This document shows positions 22,648-34,934 of a stretch of DNA of 64,000 nt, piece by piece. The position numbers and the translations under genes are program-made. Source of the stretch: Hericium rajendrae (Eukaryota > Basidiomycota > Agaricomycetes > Russulales > Hericiaceae); assembly GCA_033439255.1 (NCBI GenBank), contig CM065883.1:2356001-2420000 (forward strand), written 5' to 3'. The notes under the pieces were generated by a model, which saw only the letters and a program-made list of their open reading frames with translations, did no database searches and was not told the origin of the DNA. Position 1 is the first letter of the stretch, and each line of letters opens with the position of its first letter.

Positions 22648-25376
22648 CATTTGAAAAATGTACCAATGCTATGTTGTCCTATGTTGCTTACATAGATCTC
22701 ATAGTTCCATAGCAATCCCCTTTTATACATAGAGCCCCTATAGCTGAAAGGCAGTCTATGACAAGCTATGTAGTCAAATAGGATTGTTTTGTCTAGCTAT
22801 GATAGCTATGATAGCTACTAGAGCATAAAGCATAGCTATGGTAGCTATAAAAGCTATGTCAGTTATGCTATGTATGACCATTATCATATCATATCTAGCT
22901 TAATAGGATTGCTATCTAATCTATATCATCTCTGACTGATATGTTACTTAGAAATACTATAAATATATTTCAGATATATGAGCTCTTTTATAGGTTTATA
23001 TTACTTTTATTACATCTTATATCTTATATCAAAACATCGAAATTTAAAAGCATTATATTTATTCTCATAATACTAATACAAACACTACAAAAGTAAGACT
23101 ACAAGAGTCCTATGCTAATATAGAAACTATAAGAAAAAGCTATGCAACATTACCAAACATGAAGAAAAAGCGAAAATAATCTATAAGAATAACACATCAT
23201 TAGTACAAAGTAACAACAAACATAAGAAGGAACTAAAGACTTACTCAAAGATCATAAAAGCAAAAATGAAGTCTACAAAGTCAAGACATTAGTAGTATCA
23301 ACATCAAAGAAGATTATAGACTTACCAACAACATATAAATGTTGAAGTAGTATAGGAGAGAGAAAAGAGAAAGACGACAGAATGTCGAAGGGAGATGGTG
23401 GTGGTTGAGAGGAAAGAGAGGTCACGCGTCACACGGCCTTATATTGCCAGCGCAGAGCGGAGCCTGAAATGCAGCTGCCGGGTGTTGTCGGGTGCCGCGC
23501 GAGAGGCTGGTGATTTAGATTTCACTAAGTTGACTCACATGCCCAGCAACATACAGTACTGCAGATGGATACATAGCTCATTCATCATGTAGAACTAACA
23601 AATTTATGCTGGCTGTGTTTTTTTCGGATTTGTTCGGATTTTATTTGGTTTGTTGGACTCGAAACCGCCAGCCGTGCGAGTCTGTGGCTGCACTCAACGC
23701 ACGACTCGGTGCATCTTTTTTCTCCATCTGCCACTCGTCTCCCCTCGTCTCCCCATCTCTCTTCCTTTACACAGGCAACGTACGGCATCGACGGACAGTC
23801 GGGAGGTGAGCAGGAGGGCCGAGGGGCTATAGGTAAGTAACTATCACATTCTTTTTTTAGTCTTCGTGCTAATCAAACGAGTATCGTTCGTCCAAACGAA
23901 CGATACTCGTATCCTTTCTTGTGACCTCGCCTTCAACGCCCCACGGCCATGCCCTACATCATCCCACCCCACTCCCTCGACATCGCGGTTGTCGACGACG
24001 TCAGGTCTCGTTGCCACGGCAACGAGACCCGACTAGACGTCGTACGACATGCTCGCCCTTTACTGCAAGACCAATGCAAGCCCCGACCCCTCTTCCACCT
24101 CCCCCCTGGCTCGCCCTCGCCCCCTCACTACCAGCGAAGACGCATGCCGCGGCCCCGTCGGCGTGCTCGGGCCACGCGCGCCGGCAAGTCTGCGCGCACG
24201 GTGGCAGACGACGGCCAGCGCATCCGTGCATGGTGGTGGATGACCGTGCCAGTGCATACGGGCAGTCACGGACGATCCGGCCAGCGTGCGCATGCACGCG
24301 GGGCTACTCGCAGCTGCAGGCGACCCCAACGGCCGCGGACTGCCCCACCAGCCCATGCACGGCGCGGGCAGCCATGCATGGCCTCGCTAGCATGCAGGCT
24401 GTCACGCACGCCCCGCCCCCACCCTCGCACGGTCGCAGACGACCGCGCCAGCACCTATGCGCATGCACGCACAGCGAGCGCCGCAGCGCGCGGCCTTGCC
24501 AACGCGTGGGTGGTCGCCCGCGGCTGCGCCCTCGCTGCTCGCGGCCACGCCCTCACTGCTCGCGGCCGCGCCCTCGCTGCTCGCGGCCGCGCCCTCGCTG
24601 CTCGCGGCCGCGCCCTCGCTGCTCGCGGTCGCGCCCCGCCTGCACACGGCCGTGGACGACCGCGCCACGCACGCATGGCACGGGCAGCTGTGCACGGCCC
24701 TGCCAGTGTGCGGGCTGTCACGCACGGTTCCACCCTGCGTACGGCCACAGACGACCGCACCAGCGCGTGCACGCGTGCACGCACGGCGTGCGCAGCCACG
24801 TATGGCCCCGTCTGCGTATGCACGGTCATACTTACTGTGCCAACGCACGCATGCGATGACAGTGCAGGCAGCTACGTACGGTGCTTTCTGCGCGTGCGAG
24901 ACCACGCATGGCGCCATCTGCACGCGTGAGGCCACGCACACCGGCGACGACGCGCGGAGCCACACATACCAGCGACGGCATGTGCATGGCGGTCCCGACG
25001 ACGGGCACCATGTTGTCTGCGCATGCCCTTGTGCATGCATGCCAGGTCTTTAATTAGCAACTTAGTTACTTTAAATAGACTGCTTGTAATGTCTCTGTCT
25101 CTTCCCTTAAATTTCAGATTTTTTTTATGTCTATCTCATTGAATATAGCTAGTGTAGTAATCATAGGAGCCATAGCTCCCCTTACTAAGTAGTATAGCTC
25201 TATGTATCTAATACTACTAGCTATAGAGACTATATATTTTACACTGCCTGCTATAGAGGCTATGGTAGCTGCCATAGCTCTATATAGCTTGACAAGTCAA
25301 AGCCATAGAGTCCATAGCTCACCTATAGAACTCATAGGTTGACCCTTTGCTATATAAAAATCAGGTTTTTCAGATG
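22648..25376 (-). mobile_element. complete L-type element (L3), CpG-rich, nested in L2
   Basis: The ends are CATTTGAAAAATG at 22648 and TTTTTCAGATG ending at 25376, flanked by GG on both sides. It lies in reverse orientation within the GC block of L2, which continues on the other side. It contains the hairpin words CGTTGCCACGGCAACG (24009-24024) and TATCGTTCGTCC/GAACGATA (23882-23906), ATATAAGG (complement of 23437-23444) and AGCTATG arrays. Its GC block (23.9-25.05 kb) keeps many CpGs that are TG or CA in L4. Frames up to 326 codons in the block overlap in several frames and are repetitive. Confidence 0.85.
24529..24634 (+). repeat. 21-bp GC-rich tandem repeat
   Basis: About five units of GCCCTCGCTGCTCGCGGCCGC with single-base variants. 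It lies in the GC block of L3 and is not expanded in L4, so it is a local amplification. It has several NotI-type GCGGCCGC words. Confidence 0.9.
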
Positions 25377-27367
25377 GGGGCCATACATGATGCAGCAGGC
25401 CCTGCGTGCTGAAAGCGTGAGGTGCAAGGGAAGGCACACAAGGTGCGAAGGATGTGCACAAGTTGTTGCAGAAATTACTGCCGCAGGCCCGTGCATGACG
25501 TGGCAAGCCTGTGCGTGAGGCATACTGCACGCAAGAGGGCTGCATGAGATGTGAGGTGTGGAGGTCAGGCTGAGGCACACCTGCACACAGTCATACATGA
25601 TGTGTGTGCATGCATGCCCATGCCACGTCATGCTGCACATGTTCCCATCGCAATTGCATGTGCATCGTGCATGCCGACATTCGTACGTGGCTGTGGCCAT
25701 CCACTGGCCATGCTTACAGACCTCAACAGGCTCACGCACAACACATTGGTCCCTGCGCAAGACGAGGCAGCCACGCACTGCGAGTCTGGCCTATATGCCA
25801 GGAGCAGTGCCGTTCACGGGACAGCGGGGCCATGTAGGAGGGGTGAAGCCTGTATGTGGGGCAGACCCACATACACGTTGTTGGTGGTGTGTGTGTACCA
25901 GCACATGCAGTCGCAGTGGTGTGCGTGCACCAGCGCACATGGTCATAGTGGTTGGAGATGGCACACCAGCCACTGGAGCTTGATGGTGATGTCGGGGGGG
26001 TGGGTCGACGAGTGGGAGATGGCGGCGGGAGGCGAAGGGGAGGGAGAGGCACACGAGAGGAAAGATGTGAAGAGTATCACTCGTTCGAGCGATACTCTCC
26101 ATGTTAGCACAAATAAACACAATGAAAGTTTTTTTAACTCACCTTATGGGCCCTCAACTTCCTATTGCCCTTCTGCAGCCTTCATTTTGACAGAATAGAG
26201 GGACAAGATGGAAGAGGAGAGGAGAGGAGAGGAGAGGAGAGGAGGAAGGGGAGTGGTGATGGGATGAGTTGCACTTCGACACATGTTTGGTGCTCCAGTC
26301 ACCGAACGAGCAAAGTTACGTTGCTCGAGCATCAGCAAGTCAAATAAAATTGTGAAAATTTAGAGAAAAACCTTACCATGGTATATCATATATTACACCA
26401 GAATGAATGAAAATTCAATATGTCTACTGCACCATGAATTGCTGAGCAGCAGCATCAATGTACTAAGATCTAGTGCCCAGTCTCTGACACGACACTCAGC
26501 AAGTGCCGAGCAACCACAAATCCTGGCTCCGTCTAGGATTCGTATATAAGGCTCGCACGATGCGCATTGCCTCTTGCTCTTTAACCCTCACCATCCCTTG
26601 CCACATCGATGCCTTTGTCATTGTTGTTTGCTTGTTGTCATTGTTTGCTCATTGTTGTTGTTTGCTCATCATCATTGCTCCTTCTCTTGTCGTTGTTGTC
26701 TCATCTAAGGTAAGCTTTTATTCTTCATATCTTAGAGCTTATACTAATGTTTTTATTCTTATTATACTACTACTGTAGTCTTACTTGGTAAGCCTTATTA
26801 TGTCTTATACTGATGTCTTCAGATTATCTTATAGGATTTCACTTTGTTTTGGATAAGTTCTCATGTATTATTTTTGTGATCTTTGAATATTAATATCTCT
26901 TGATTTTTGCTTTTTATAGTTGTTGTAAGTTTGTTATCTTTTGTATTATCTAGTAGTTTTTGTAGCTTTCATCATGTTTATAATAATAAAAATATAATGT
27001 TTTTTAATTTTCAACATTTGTGACTTTTGATATATAAGATCATTGGACCTATAATCTTTTATATTGCATGCTAGAACAATATATTGAATAGAGATAACAT
27101 AGAGTAGATAGAAGTCTTGCTAGCTAGATATAATATAAGAATGAAGATATAATATGTAGTTAGCATAGCTTCTATAGCTATTATATACTATAATGGCTAT
27201 GACAGCTATGATACCTTACACCTATGCTATAGTAGCTATGACAGCTATGATATCTTATACTCTATGCTATGATAGCTTAGCATTACTTAACTGCTATGAG
27301 ACTGCTATGTAGAAAAGAGGACAGCTATGGACCTAAGAAAGCTATATAGCTTACATAGCCTTATATA

Positions 27368-27650
27368 CATCAGGAAACCTGGAATGTTCTGATTATTGTC
27401 TGATTTTGTCTGATTTTGTCTGATTTTGTCTGATTTTGTCTGATTCCAGATGATCAGACAGAAGTTAGGTAGGTCTCTATCGTCCAGGTGCTTGTCAGAC
27501 AAGTCTGATATCAGACTGAAGTCTGAATCTATCTGAATTTTATATAAAAATAACCTATATAAAATTTCATCCATATGTGGGTCAGAGGTCTAGACATATC
27601 AGACAAGAGTCAGACAGTCAAAAAGTCAGACATTTCCCCTTTTTCTGATG
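27368..27650. mobile_element. CATCAG-ended MITE in L2
   Basis: It starts CATCAGGAAACCTGG and ends CCCTTTTTCTGATG, with TA on both sides as a 2-bp duplication. The interior includes a five-fold 10-bp tandem (TCTGATTTTG, about 27400-27445) and TCAGAC words. The terminal repeats match over roughly 20 bp with some mismatches. Confidence 0.8.
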
Positions 27651-27674
27651 TACTAGCGGTAAATTTCTCAGATG

Positions 27675-28224
27675 CAAATCCTGCATAGCATGCTACACCC
27701 CAAGGTACAGCACTTCTGACTGCCTAACACTCACAAAAATGATATCTGAATTGTCATCTGGGTCGATGTCTGGTCCCATCTGGTTAGCAGGAGATGCGGC
27801 AGTGCATCCTTGAGAGGTACTATTGCGTAGTTTCAATGACAAAAAAGAAAAAAAGACAGCTAAGAAGGCACGCACCATTCATCGAGTCCAGGCATGCTTG
27901 GGTTCTCCTGACAGCTGCAAGAACTTACTTCTCCTACTTGAGTCTGGAGATTAGAGAATGTAACAACCTTAAAGAGTATAATGCTTACCCATGGCTGAAT
28001 AGAAGACTTGACAACCAAATGCTAAGCAAAGGGACAGCCTGCTGGCACAGCATGCTTGTGGGCTACACTCAGCATGGATGCAGTCTGCACATCAGAGAGC
28101 AACTGTTTGTGGGCTGCAGATACTCTTCTATGCCTGTATTACGTCCTGCAAGGTCACATGCAAGTTGCAAGCAGCCTTTGTCATTACATCAGTAAACGTT
28201 GTCATTTTTATGGCTCACTGGAAG
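27675..28224. other. unassigned non-coding sequence
   Basis: The first 130 bp (GTACAGCACTTCTGACTGCC and following) resemble the flank of the gypsy element at 21.58-21.7 kb. The remainder has no repeat partner that I recognise. A 133-codon frame at 27794-28195 has no known domain, is A-rich at its start and shows no splice context, so I do not call it a gene. Confidence 0.45.
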
Positions 28225-28970
28225 CAATTACGATTCTTTAGAATTGTTTACTCTATACCGCCTTTTCATAGTGAAAACGACATGCAAACGATGACTATGC
28301 CCATTAGGCAGTTGGCTTATATAATCACACATCTTCAATCTGATGAGTTTGCAGGTTCAATTTCAGCTCTGGCTGAACTTTTTCTTTTACACTTTGTTTA
28401 CTGTAACTTGGTCAGACATCAAAATCTGATCATTTATTGCTTTTTAGTCATATTTTATGCATCTTGATCCATGCAGAACTTGCAAAATGTAAAGCATTCC
28501 TGTATTTTTTCCCTAGTATGCTTGATCCCCAGCTAGCTCAGTCAGTTCTTGACCGATTCACTTGTTCTCAAGTGCATCAGAATTTACTCATTCATCACTT
28601 TCTAGCTGTATTTTATGTGTGTTTATCCATGCAGAACTTGTAGAATGCAAAGCACTTCTGTATTTCTCCTCCTAGTATGCTTGATCCTTAGTTATCTCAG
28701 TTCATTCTTCACTGATTCACTTGTTGTCATGTGGATCAGATGCTACTCATTCATAGCTTTTGAACCATATTTTGTGCATTTTGATCCATGCAGAACTCGT
28801 AGAACACAAAGCACTTCTGTATTTTTCCTGCTAGTATGCTTGATCCTTAGCTATCTCAGTCAATCCTTCACTGATTCACTTGTTCTCAAGTGGATCAGAT
28901 GCTACTCATTCATCACTTTCTAGTCATATTTTATGTGTTATGATCCATGTAGAACTCACACAAAAACTCG
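28225..28970 (+). repeat. SINE-like unit with ~157-bp tandem tail (T3)
   Basis: The head (28229-28378) has TTAGGCAGTTGG and GGTTCAATTTC, and three to four tandem units follow with CAGAACTTG-type words at 28474, 28631, 28789 and 28950, a period of about 158. This is the plus-strand counterpart of T1, and both are followed by the hairpin words and then by the E repeat. Confidence 0.75.
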
Positions 28971-29511
28971 GTTTTGTGATCTATGTTGCTCAATCATTTT
29001 TAGTATACATTGAGCATACTCAATAAGTATATATACTATATAGCAATATACTATGTGATCAAATCATTTAATGACTGTTGAAAGATTCAATCTTAGTATG
29101 AGCTTCAATGCAGCAGTGCTTCACTATGGTATGGCCGTACCATGATGAAGGTGGTCACGTGTCGTTCACCATGGTACGGCCGTACCATGGTGGTGATCAC
29201 ATGATGATTACATAATCAAAACTCGGTGGTTCTCTTGAGTTTGCAAGTTCAATCCCAGTTCATGCCAGACTTTTTTGATATTTTTTCATACTAAAAATGA
29301 TATAATCAATGAGCAATTAGCATTAATACAATGTCTACTCTTATAGTATATTATAAGTACAGAAATGCCTATAAATCTATGGTTTTGAAGACTGATTATA
29401 TAATCAAAATTTCAGTTTTGAAGCACCAGCAGTAAAGTCTTACTTCTTCATGAGCTTTACATCCTGCATGCTTGTCATGTTGGCTGCAAGGCTCAACGGG
29501 TATCTCCAAGT
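28971..29511 (+). repeat. hairpins and first part of an E repeat copy
   Basis: The stretch has the ACCATGGTACGGCCGTACCATGGT palindrome (near 29168-29190, quoted in part elsewhere) and a weaker one at about 29125-29140, then a B-box-like AAGTTCAATCCCAG and the body of the E repeat. The E copy resumes at 42262 after the KDZ element. The same sequence runs uninterrupted at 47.5-47.8 kb and, inverted, at 5.9-6.2 kb. Confidence 0.7.
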
Positions 29512-29518
29512 CATCCGC
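29512..29518. repeat. KDZ target-site duplication, left
   Basis: CATCCGC directly precedes the left end and is repeated exactly at 42262-42268. The uninserted relatives at about 5955 (complement) and 47740 read AAGTC(A/T)TC(C/T)GCTGAGTGG, consistent with one copy before insertion. Zisupton-type elements usually make 8-bp duplications; the eighth base does not match here. Confidence 0.85.
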
Positions 29519-30464
29519 CACCACTGTGACACCGTTAGTCAGCCTACTTAGCCTGGTGATCCGGTAAGGTTCACCCAGGCTAAGTAGGCTCGGGGCACTC
29601 TTATCGGGTGGTCGGCGCAGTGCCTCGGAGCCTCCTCGACTTGAGGCCTCTCGTCGTCGCTGTGCATACGTCATCGGCTGATGGGGAGGCCCTGGGTGCT
29701 GCCGGGACCGGTTCCCGAGCTTGCCGGGCGTCTGTCTGTCGTCCCGTCCCCCTCCGCGTATGTAATCGCCATCAAACGTTGTCGGCGCCGTCGCCCCCGG
29801 CGCCAAACACCCCTTGCTCGTCGTCGGCGACGATGAGCACGCATTCCCGGCCTCCTGATGTATAAAATACGATGATTTGTACACCATTCGAAAGCGTTTT
29901 CGAAGCGCTTTCACAATATCCACATCCCGCAGCGATCCGGTAAGTGTACGGTGTCCTTCCACCCAGAGGCCCCGCGCACAGGCCCATTGAACCGTGTACG
30001 TGATTCATCTGACGTATTGCGTCTCGGCCCAGGGCCTGTGCCTGGCCCGTCAGCGTACGTCAGCACCATCAAATGGCCTCGGTGCCCTGTCAACGAGCTG
30101 CTTCCTCGGCGCCTAACGCCCTGCAGCAGCTCGTCGTCGTCGTCCCTGGCGCTTAAGGCCTCGTCGTCGTCGTCGGTGACGATGACGATGAGTATTCCAC
30201 CCCGCGGTACCGTAGATAGACATGTAAATACACATTCCGGAAGCGTTTTTCACGCTGAATCCAAATATTGCAGTCTCGAAGCCGTCCGGTGGGCGCCTCT
30301 CACTCTGCGTGCAGCATACGACTGCGGGGCGGGTCAGCCATCATGTGCATGTGACCCGTCGCGTCGCGTCGCGCCCGCGACTCCGTCTTGCGCTCGCTCG
30401 AGGCTCCTGCCCTCAATTCTTGACGAAACACCATGCTTTATACACCGTTCGAAAGGTATTTCAA
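29519..30464. repeat. KDZ left terminal inverted repeat
   Basis: This is about 946 bp with roughly 99% visible identity to the complement of 41314-42261. It contains a subterminal stem-loop at 29541-29590, clusters of CGTCGTCGT, and TTTCGAAAGCG-type words. The 85-188 codon frames inside it are present in both repeats and have no splice or domain support. Confidence 0.9.
29541..29590. promoter_or_regulatory. subterminal stem-loop in KDZ left end
   Basis: AGCCTACTTAGCCTGG (29541-29556) pairs perfectly with CCAGGCTAAGTAGGCT (29575-29590) over an 18-base loop. The mirror copy lies at 42190-42239. A perfect 16-bp stem 22 bp from each tip is a plausible transposase recognition site; that role is inferred. 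Confidence 0.6.
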
Positions 30465-30614
30465 TTTGAAACTAAATTTATGTAAGAAGTTCTTGCTCTG
30501 CCTCATCCCTGTGAGTAACTCTCGAGCCTCGTCCGAGATAGAGCCCTTTTTGCAGAGTCTGCAGTTTGGGCCAGCGGTCAGGCAAGAAAATGGAGCAGCA
30601 AGTAATCTCACCTT

Positions 30615-32100
30615 CTATTCAGCATTGTCCTCGTCCTCCCCGTCACTCATCTCAGAGTCTGTTGGTATAATTTCCACGCTCTTCCCCGCCCTGCTGCTCC
30701 GGCGTCCCTTGCTGCCCCGAGCGTTAGTCTTTCCCTGTCCTTTGGAGGAAGCAGCCTTGGCGTTCTTCGATGTGCTGCTGCTTGCTTTGCCTGCACCAGC
30801 AAGCAGGGCCCGCTCTCGCACTGCCTTGCGCTCACCCCACTCCTCTGGCGTAAGGTTTCGCCAATGGCACGTTTTATTCCGCAGGGCAATGGCAATGCGC
30901 TCAACCTCTGGGGTATTATAGCTTGTGTCCCCTGGCGACTTCACGCCTCCAGGCTCAGGCCATCCAACAAGCTCGACACCCCACTTGGTAACGAGCTCTT
31001 CGTATTGCTCGTAGGATATGCGAGGCAGCTTGTTGGAGTCGATGCCGCGGTCAAGGAGGATAGCTTCTGTGGGTGCAGGTGAGTATTTTGTGGTATGACA
31101 TCCATCTGCATGGCTTACCGAGGCCCTTCGTAACCAGGTCCCTTGCTTCGCCCCTCAAAGCACTCTTCTTTTTACCACCAGAGCCCCAGATCATGCCTGA
31201 GAAGAACGACATTGATGCCATTGTCAACAATGTTCACACCAAGATTGAGAAGCACGTGCACCTGCGAGACCACACGTTGAGTAGGATTGGAGCTTGAGGA
31301 CCATATCTTCAGGTACAGTTTTGTACATATCTTTCACCGCATTCTTCATCTTGTCCAAAGCCATAACCTGTGGGTTCCAGGTCTCCGTTACATCGTCATG
31401 GACGATGAACACGAGAAACTGGGCACCCGTGCGCTTCGAGAGCCCCACAAGCTAGCAATAGAAGTGGTCAGAGAATTGCGCACAGAGGTCTCAGCAACAT
31501 ACCTCTGCTTCGATGAGCACGCCCGTGCGTCCGACGTCATGCGAGGCATGCACGCCTCTCACACGTCGAACCGTCGGATCCTCATGTTTCTTCTGCAGAT
31601 CCTTCAAGATGGCCTCCTTCTCCTCCTCAGACAGATTTTTCCAACCCTCATCCTTTGCCGCTTGAGCAGACAGCTCGGGCAACGTGCGCCGCCCATTGCC
31701 CTCGACCCCTGTGCAGTTCATAAAATATGTGAGTCCACAGCGAAAATCCACAGGGCGGCGAACATTTACCATTATCTTTGTTTTCCTTCGCCTTCGCGTG
31801 GAGATAAGCATTGTACAAGTTAGGCTTACGCTTCTTCTTCAAGAGCCTTCCACCTCCAAAAACCTGCATGGATGCCCATGTCTCAGTCCTGCAGTGCATT
31901 ATCAGCGGACGGAGAAATATTAAAATATGAGCCAGTACATACTTTTGGAAGTCCTTAGAGATGGAGATAATTTTCTGCTGTAGATAGTCCCGCAGAAAAT
32001 TGATTTTGCTCCACATCTCTTCCGAGTGTAGTCGAGAAGCAGCCTTCTGCTCCTTGGTGAGGCGGGCTTTTTTCTTCGATGGTGGTTGTACCCGGACCAT
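30615..32100 (-). CDS. KDZ-associated HMG-box-like protein
   Basis: Six exons joined by GT-AG introns give about 400 residues starting MVRVQPPSKKKARLTKEQK. Residues about 70-130 (NLYNAYLHAKAKE, then RRTLPELSAQ, then WKNLSEEEKEAILKDL) resemble an HMG box. A middle region (GVLIEAELVGLSKRTGAQFL, VHDDVTETWNP) is of a type seen in KDZ-linked basidiomycete proteins. The C-terminal part has YEQYEELVTKWGVELVGWPE and a Lys/Ser-rich acidic tail (SEMSDGEDED). It is probably nuclear and DNA-binding. It lies 271 bp downstream of the TET/JBP gene on the same strand, suggesting co-mobilised cargo. The intron phases I worked out join every exon in frame. Its biochemical role is unknown. Confidence 0.8.
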
Positions 32101-32371
32101 TGTACTGAATGTTTTCCACAGGTGAGTGCGGCGGGGGGGAAAGTAAGGAGTGGGGAGCAGGGAAAATCAGTCGACCTCCCGCCCCTGCCCGTGCGCGTAC
32201 AGACTCCTGTTAGCTCCAATTATTTCAATCCCCGATGCCCTGAATCAATCGAGGGCTTGGTTGAAACTTAACCCTACGGACACTTGATTCCTGTCTCCCT
32301 CACCCCGGGCCGTCAAGAAAAAGGGTTCAATTGATACTAGCGAATAGGAAGATAATACTAGATTTTAGTAA

Positions 32372-34343
32372 CTACGCTTTGCCCTGCTCCCATCGCACCA
32401 GCCACTCACGGTCCGCCTCAAGCTCATCATATTTCGACAGCCGGCCCAGCACCTCTGCCCACCATCCCCTGTGGTCTCCATCAATGCCCGCGCGCTCAGC
32501 CTTTGATAGCGACGAAGCAGGGCGCAGGCCGTGGCGCACCCAGCGCAGCAGACCGCCGGGACAGTACTGCGTCATGGAAAAGCGCTGTTCATCCGGCTGG
32601 ATGGGCAGGTTGCCGTGGCGCATGCTTGCTGATGACAAGAGGATGGTGGTGCCCGGAGGGAATTTGATGATGAGTGCCAGGTCCCAAAGATAAAGCTCCC
32701 CGCCTTTGTCCGGGTCGAACTGCCCGAGTGCAGTTATTGCACAGGGGACATCCGGCGCGTTGTTGCAATCGTTGTGGTCGAGGCATACGGTGTCTGGCCC
32801 AAGGTTGAATGTGCACGTCGGGTACACGCTCCCCCCGCGGAAGTTGCGGCGCAGTTCCCGTTGGCTCCGAGACAGCTCGCCGAGAGAGTCATAAACGTGC
32901 GCATAGACCTTGGGAAAATAAGATGCCAAGGCATCTGGCCGATGTTCGTTAGCGCAAGCCATAGAGGCCGAAGGGAAGGGACCCACCGCTCTGAAAGTTC
33001 GCGATGCGAGAGACGTCGGCGTCGTCTGTGAGGTCGCGCAGCATGTCTTGGTGCTGCTTTGTGTGTCGCAGATTTCCCGGTTTCTGTGTGATGCCTGTAA
33101 GCTAGGGGCGGCGTAGGACATGCAGTGTGCTTACCTTCTGCCCACCCCCGTACGAAACCCCGGTCGCGATGGCGGTAAAGTTGCCGCGGCGATGCGAGGT
33201 CTGCTTAGCGGAGAAAGACCCCTCCGCGGCCTCACGCTTGCTCTCGAAGAGCTCCCCAACACGCTCCATGGCCGATGCCCAGCGCTCCTCCTCGGGGCGG
33301 CGATCATCCTCCAAGGGCGGGGGAACAAGCACCGCAATCACGCGGTCCTTGTTGTCGAGGATCACATAGGCGACGCTGGAAAGAGCGGAGATGTGAGAGC
33401 CACAACCGTGCCGGCACTGCAAATCACTTACCTTCCACACCACGCAAAATATTGAAAACCCCGCGCATCGAGCTCGACTCGCTCCCAGGGCACAGGGTTC
33501 AACGAGTCCAGGCGACGCGCGGTGTAGGCGCCGTTCGTGACCTTGTAGTCCACAGACGCGTCTGCAGCGTTGGCCTTCATCGTCGCGGGCAGAGGGCGGT
33601 TGGTGAAGGTGGCGCCATGCGTCTTGGGTGGCGCGGTCCAGTCCTTCACGGCTGCAGCCTTCGCTCGCTCCGCTGCACGTGCCTCCCTGCGCCGGCGTTT
33701 TCTGCCCTCCAGACGCCCCGCGTTCTGCTTCCGAGGCTTCTTCGTGCGGGAGCGCTTCCTTTTCTTACTAGGGGCATCGGCGTGAGCGGAGGCGGGGCGC
33801 GCATCGGGGCCAAGCGCTGCCGTGCGCTGTGCATTCGGTGGAGGAACGGCGGCGCCCTCGTCGTCATCGTCGTCATCACCGTCGTCCTCAAGCTCCGGCA
33901 TATCGGAGAGATCTTCGCCATCTGAGAGGCCTTCCCCACTCGACGGGCGGAGTGGTGGGCTGGAGGGAGGCGTGGACAGGGGGGATGCGCCGAATACTGG
34001 CGTTGACGGGACCGATGGGCTACCAGGCGCGGTGGAGAGCGGCGACAGGCTGACGGGCGACCATTCGCCTGGCGTCGAGCCGTCGCCACCCGTGCCCACG
34101 TTGTTGTTGTGGCCAGACGCGTGAGCACCCTCTTGAGCGGCGAGGGCGGCGATCTTCTCGTTGAGCTCGCCTAGGAAGTCGTCGACCTTGAGGGCCTTCT
34201 CCATGAGCTCTTCGTAGCGAAGATTGGTCTTGAACGCATTCGCGGCCATCGGAACGGCATATTGACGGCCAGAGCGTAGCTAGAACGAGGAGGGTCAATG
34301 CGTTGAGGCATGAAGATGCTGAGGCACACACCTGCATGCACAT
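32372..34343 (-). CDS. TET/JBP-type 2-oxoglutarate/Fe(II) DNA dioxygenase
   Basis: Five exons with GT-AG introns (34331-34280, 33431-33376, 33134-33084, 32986-32935) give about 586 residues. The N-terminal half is disordered, acidic and then very basic (SKKKRKRSRTKKPRKQ), a likely nuclear signal. The catalytic half contains VAYVILDNKDRVIAVL, TAIATGVSYGGGQK, RIANFQS, the iron ligands His453-x-Asp455 (LDHNDCNN) and His506 (MRHGNLPI), and Arg517 (EQRFSMTQY) for 2-oxoglutarate. This is the fungal TET/JBP family, whose members oxidise 5-methylcytosine. The frame is intact. A 12-nt first exon (MCMQ) leading into LRSGRQYAV is my preferred start; the ATG at 34249 is an alternative. Substrate and activity are inferred. 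Confidence 0.9.
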
Positions 34344-34448
34344 CTTGCTGCGGGATACGGACGCGAAATACTAGTAACATGATGTGGGTCAGCTTCGAGC
34401 GGGAAGAGTATGGAGCGGTGGTGGGTGCATAAAAATTTGCGAGCAACG

Positions 34449-34534
34449 CGCGGCAGAACCTTGGAGAGATTCAACCACGCAAAGCTCGAAAGAACAAAGC
34501 GCCGCGGCAGGGCCTTGGAGAGACCCAACCGCAG
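34449..34534. repeat. short direct repeat upstream of the TET/JBP gene
   Basis: Two related copies of GCGGCAG(A/G)(A/G)CCTTGGAGAGA (about 34450 and 34503) lie 100-200 bp before the start of the TET/JBP gene. They could be promoter elements or part of a small local duplication. Confidence 0.4.
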
Positions 34535-34934
34535 CACGGGGCGTTGGAAAGAAAAAGGGTGGGGACGAAGCCTGAGTAGAAAACTTACAGGATGTCTGTG
34601 GTGGAGGTGGGACGAGACTTGAGCACAACGGGGAACTCACTGTTTATGCCATGATGGACGCGCTTTTGAGTTTGACAGCGGGGAAACAATGGTGGTTGAT
34701 TGAATCATGTGACCGCGACGCGACGCGCCGGTGACTTGGCTCAAGCATTATTATGAGCCGCATGTCGAAGGTGTAGACAGAGAACAAAAGGGCGGCACAG
34801 CTGTACCATGCCCCAAAATCCCTAGGTACAATATAGCGTAGAAAATCTATCTATTTTTCTACCCAAAAAAAACTGACATGCATGAGAGTGCCAGTCACCA
34901 CCCGTACAATTGCTCGAACGCAGCGCGGTCCACT

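Larger units (their letters stand above)
21771..27674 (+). mobile_element. complete L-type element (L2) with nested insertions
   Basis: The termini are CATCTGAGAA at 21771 and AAATTTCTCAGATG ending at 27674, flanked by CA on both sides (2-bp duplication). L3 (22648-25376) and a 283-bp CATCAG element (27368-27650) are inserted in it. Without them it is about 2.89 kb, the same as L5 (2.94 kb). The order is AGCTATG array, GC-rich block (22.1-22.64 and 25.38-26.05 kb), hairpin near 26075-26099, (GGAGA)n at 26219-26250, TATATAAGG at 26543-26551, GGTAAGC donor-like words and a second AGCTATG array. No protein is encoded. Confidence 0.85.

Noticed and set aside
23921-24929. Long overlapping open frames (up to 326 codons) in the GC-rich block
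   Set aside because: They overlap in several frames on both strands, are made of Arg/Pro/Ala/His-rich repeats, and are interrupted in the equivalent blocks of other L copies. They reflect base composition only.
29396-30469. Frames of 170-188 codons in the KDZ terminal repeats
   Set aside because: They are mirrored in both repeats, lack splice or domain evidence, and one runs past the element end into flanking E sequence.
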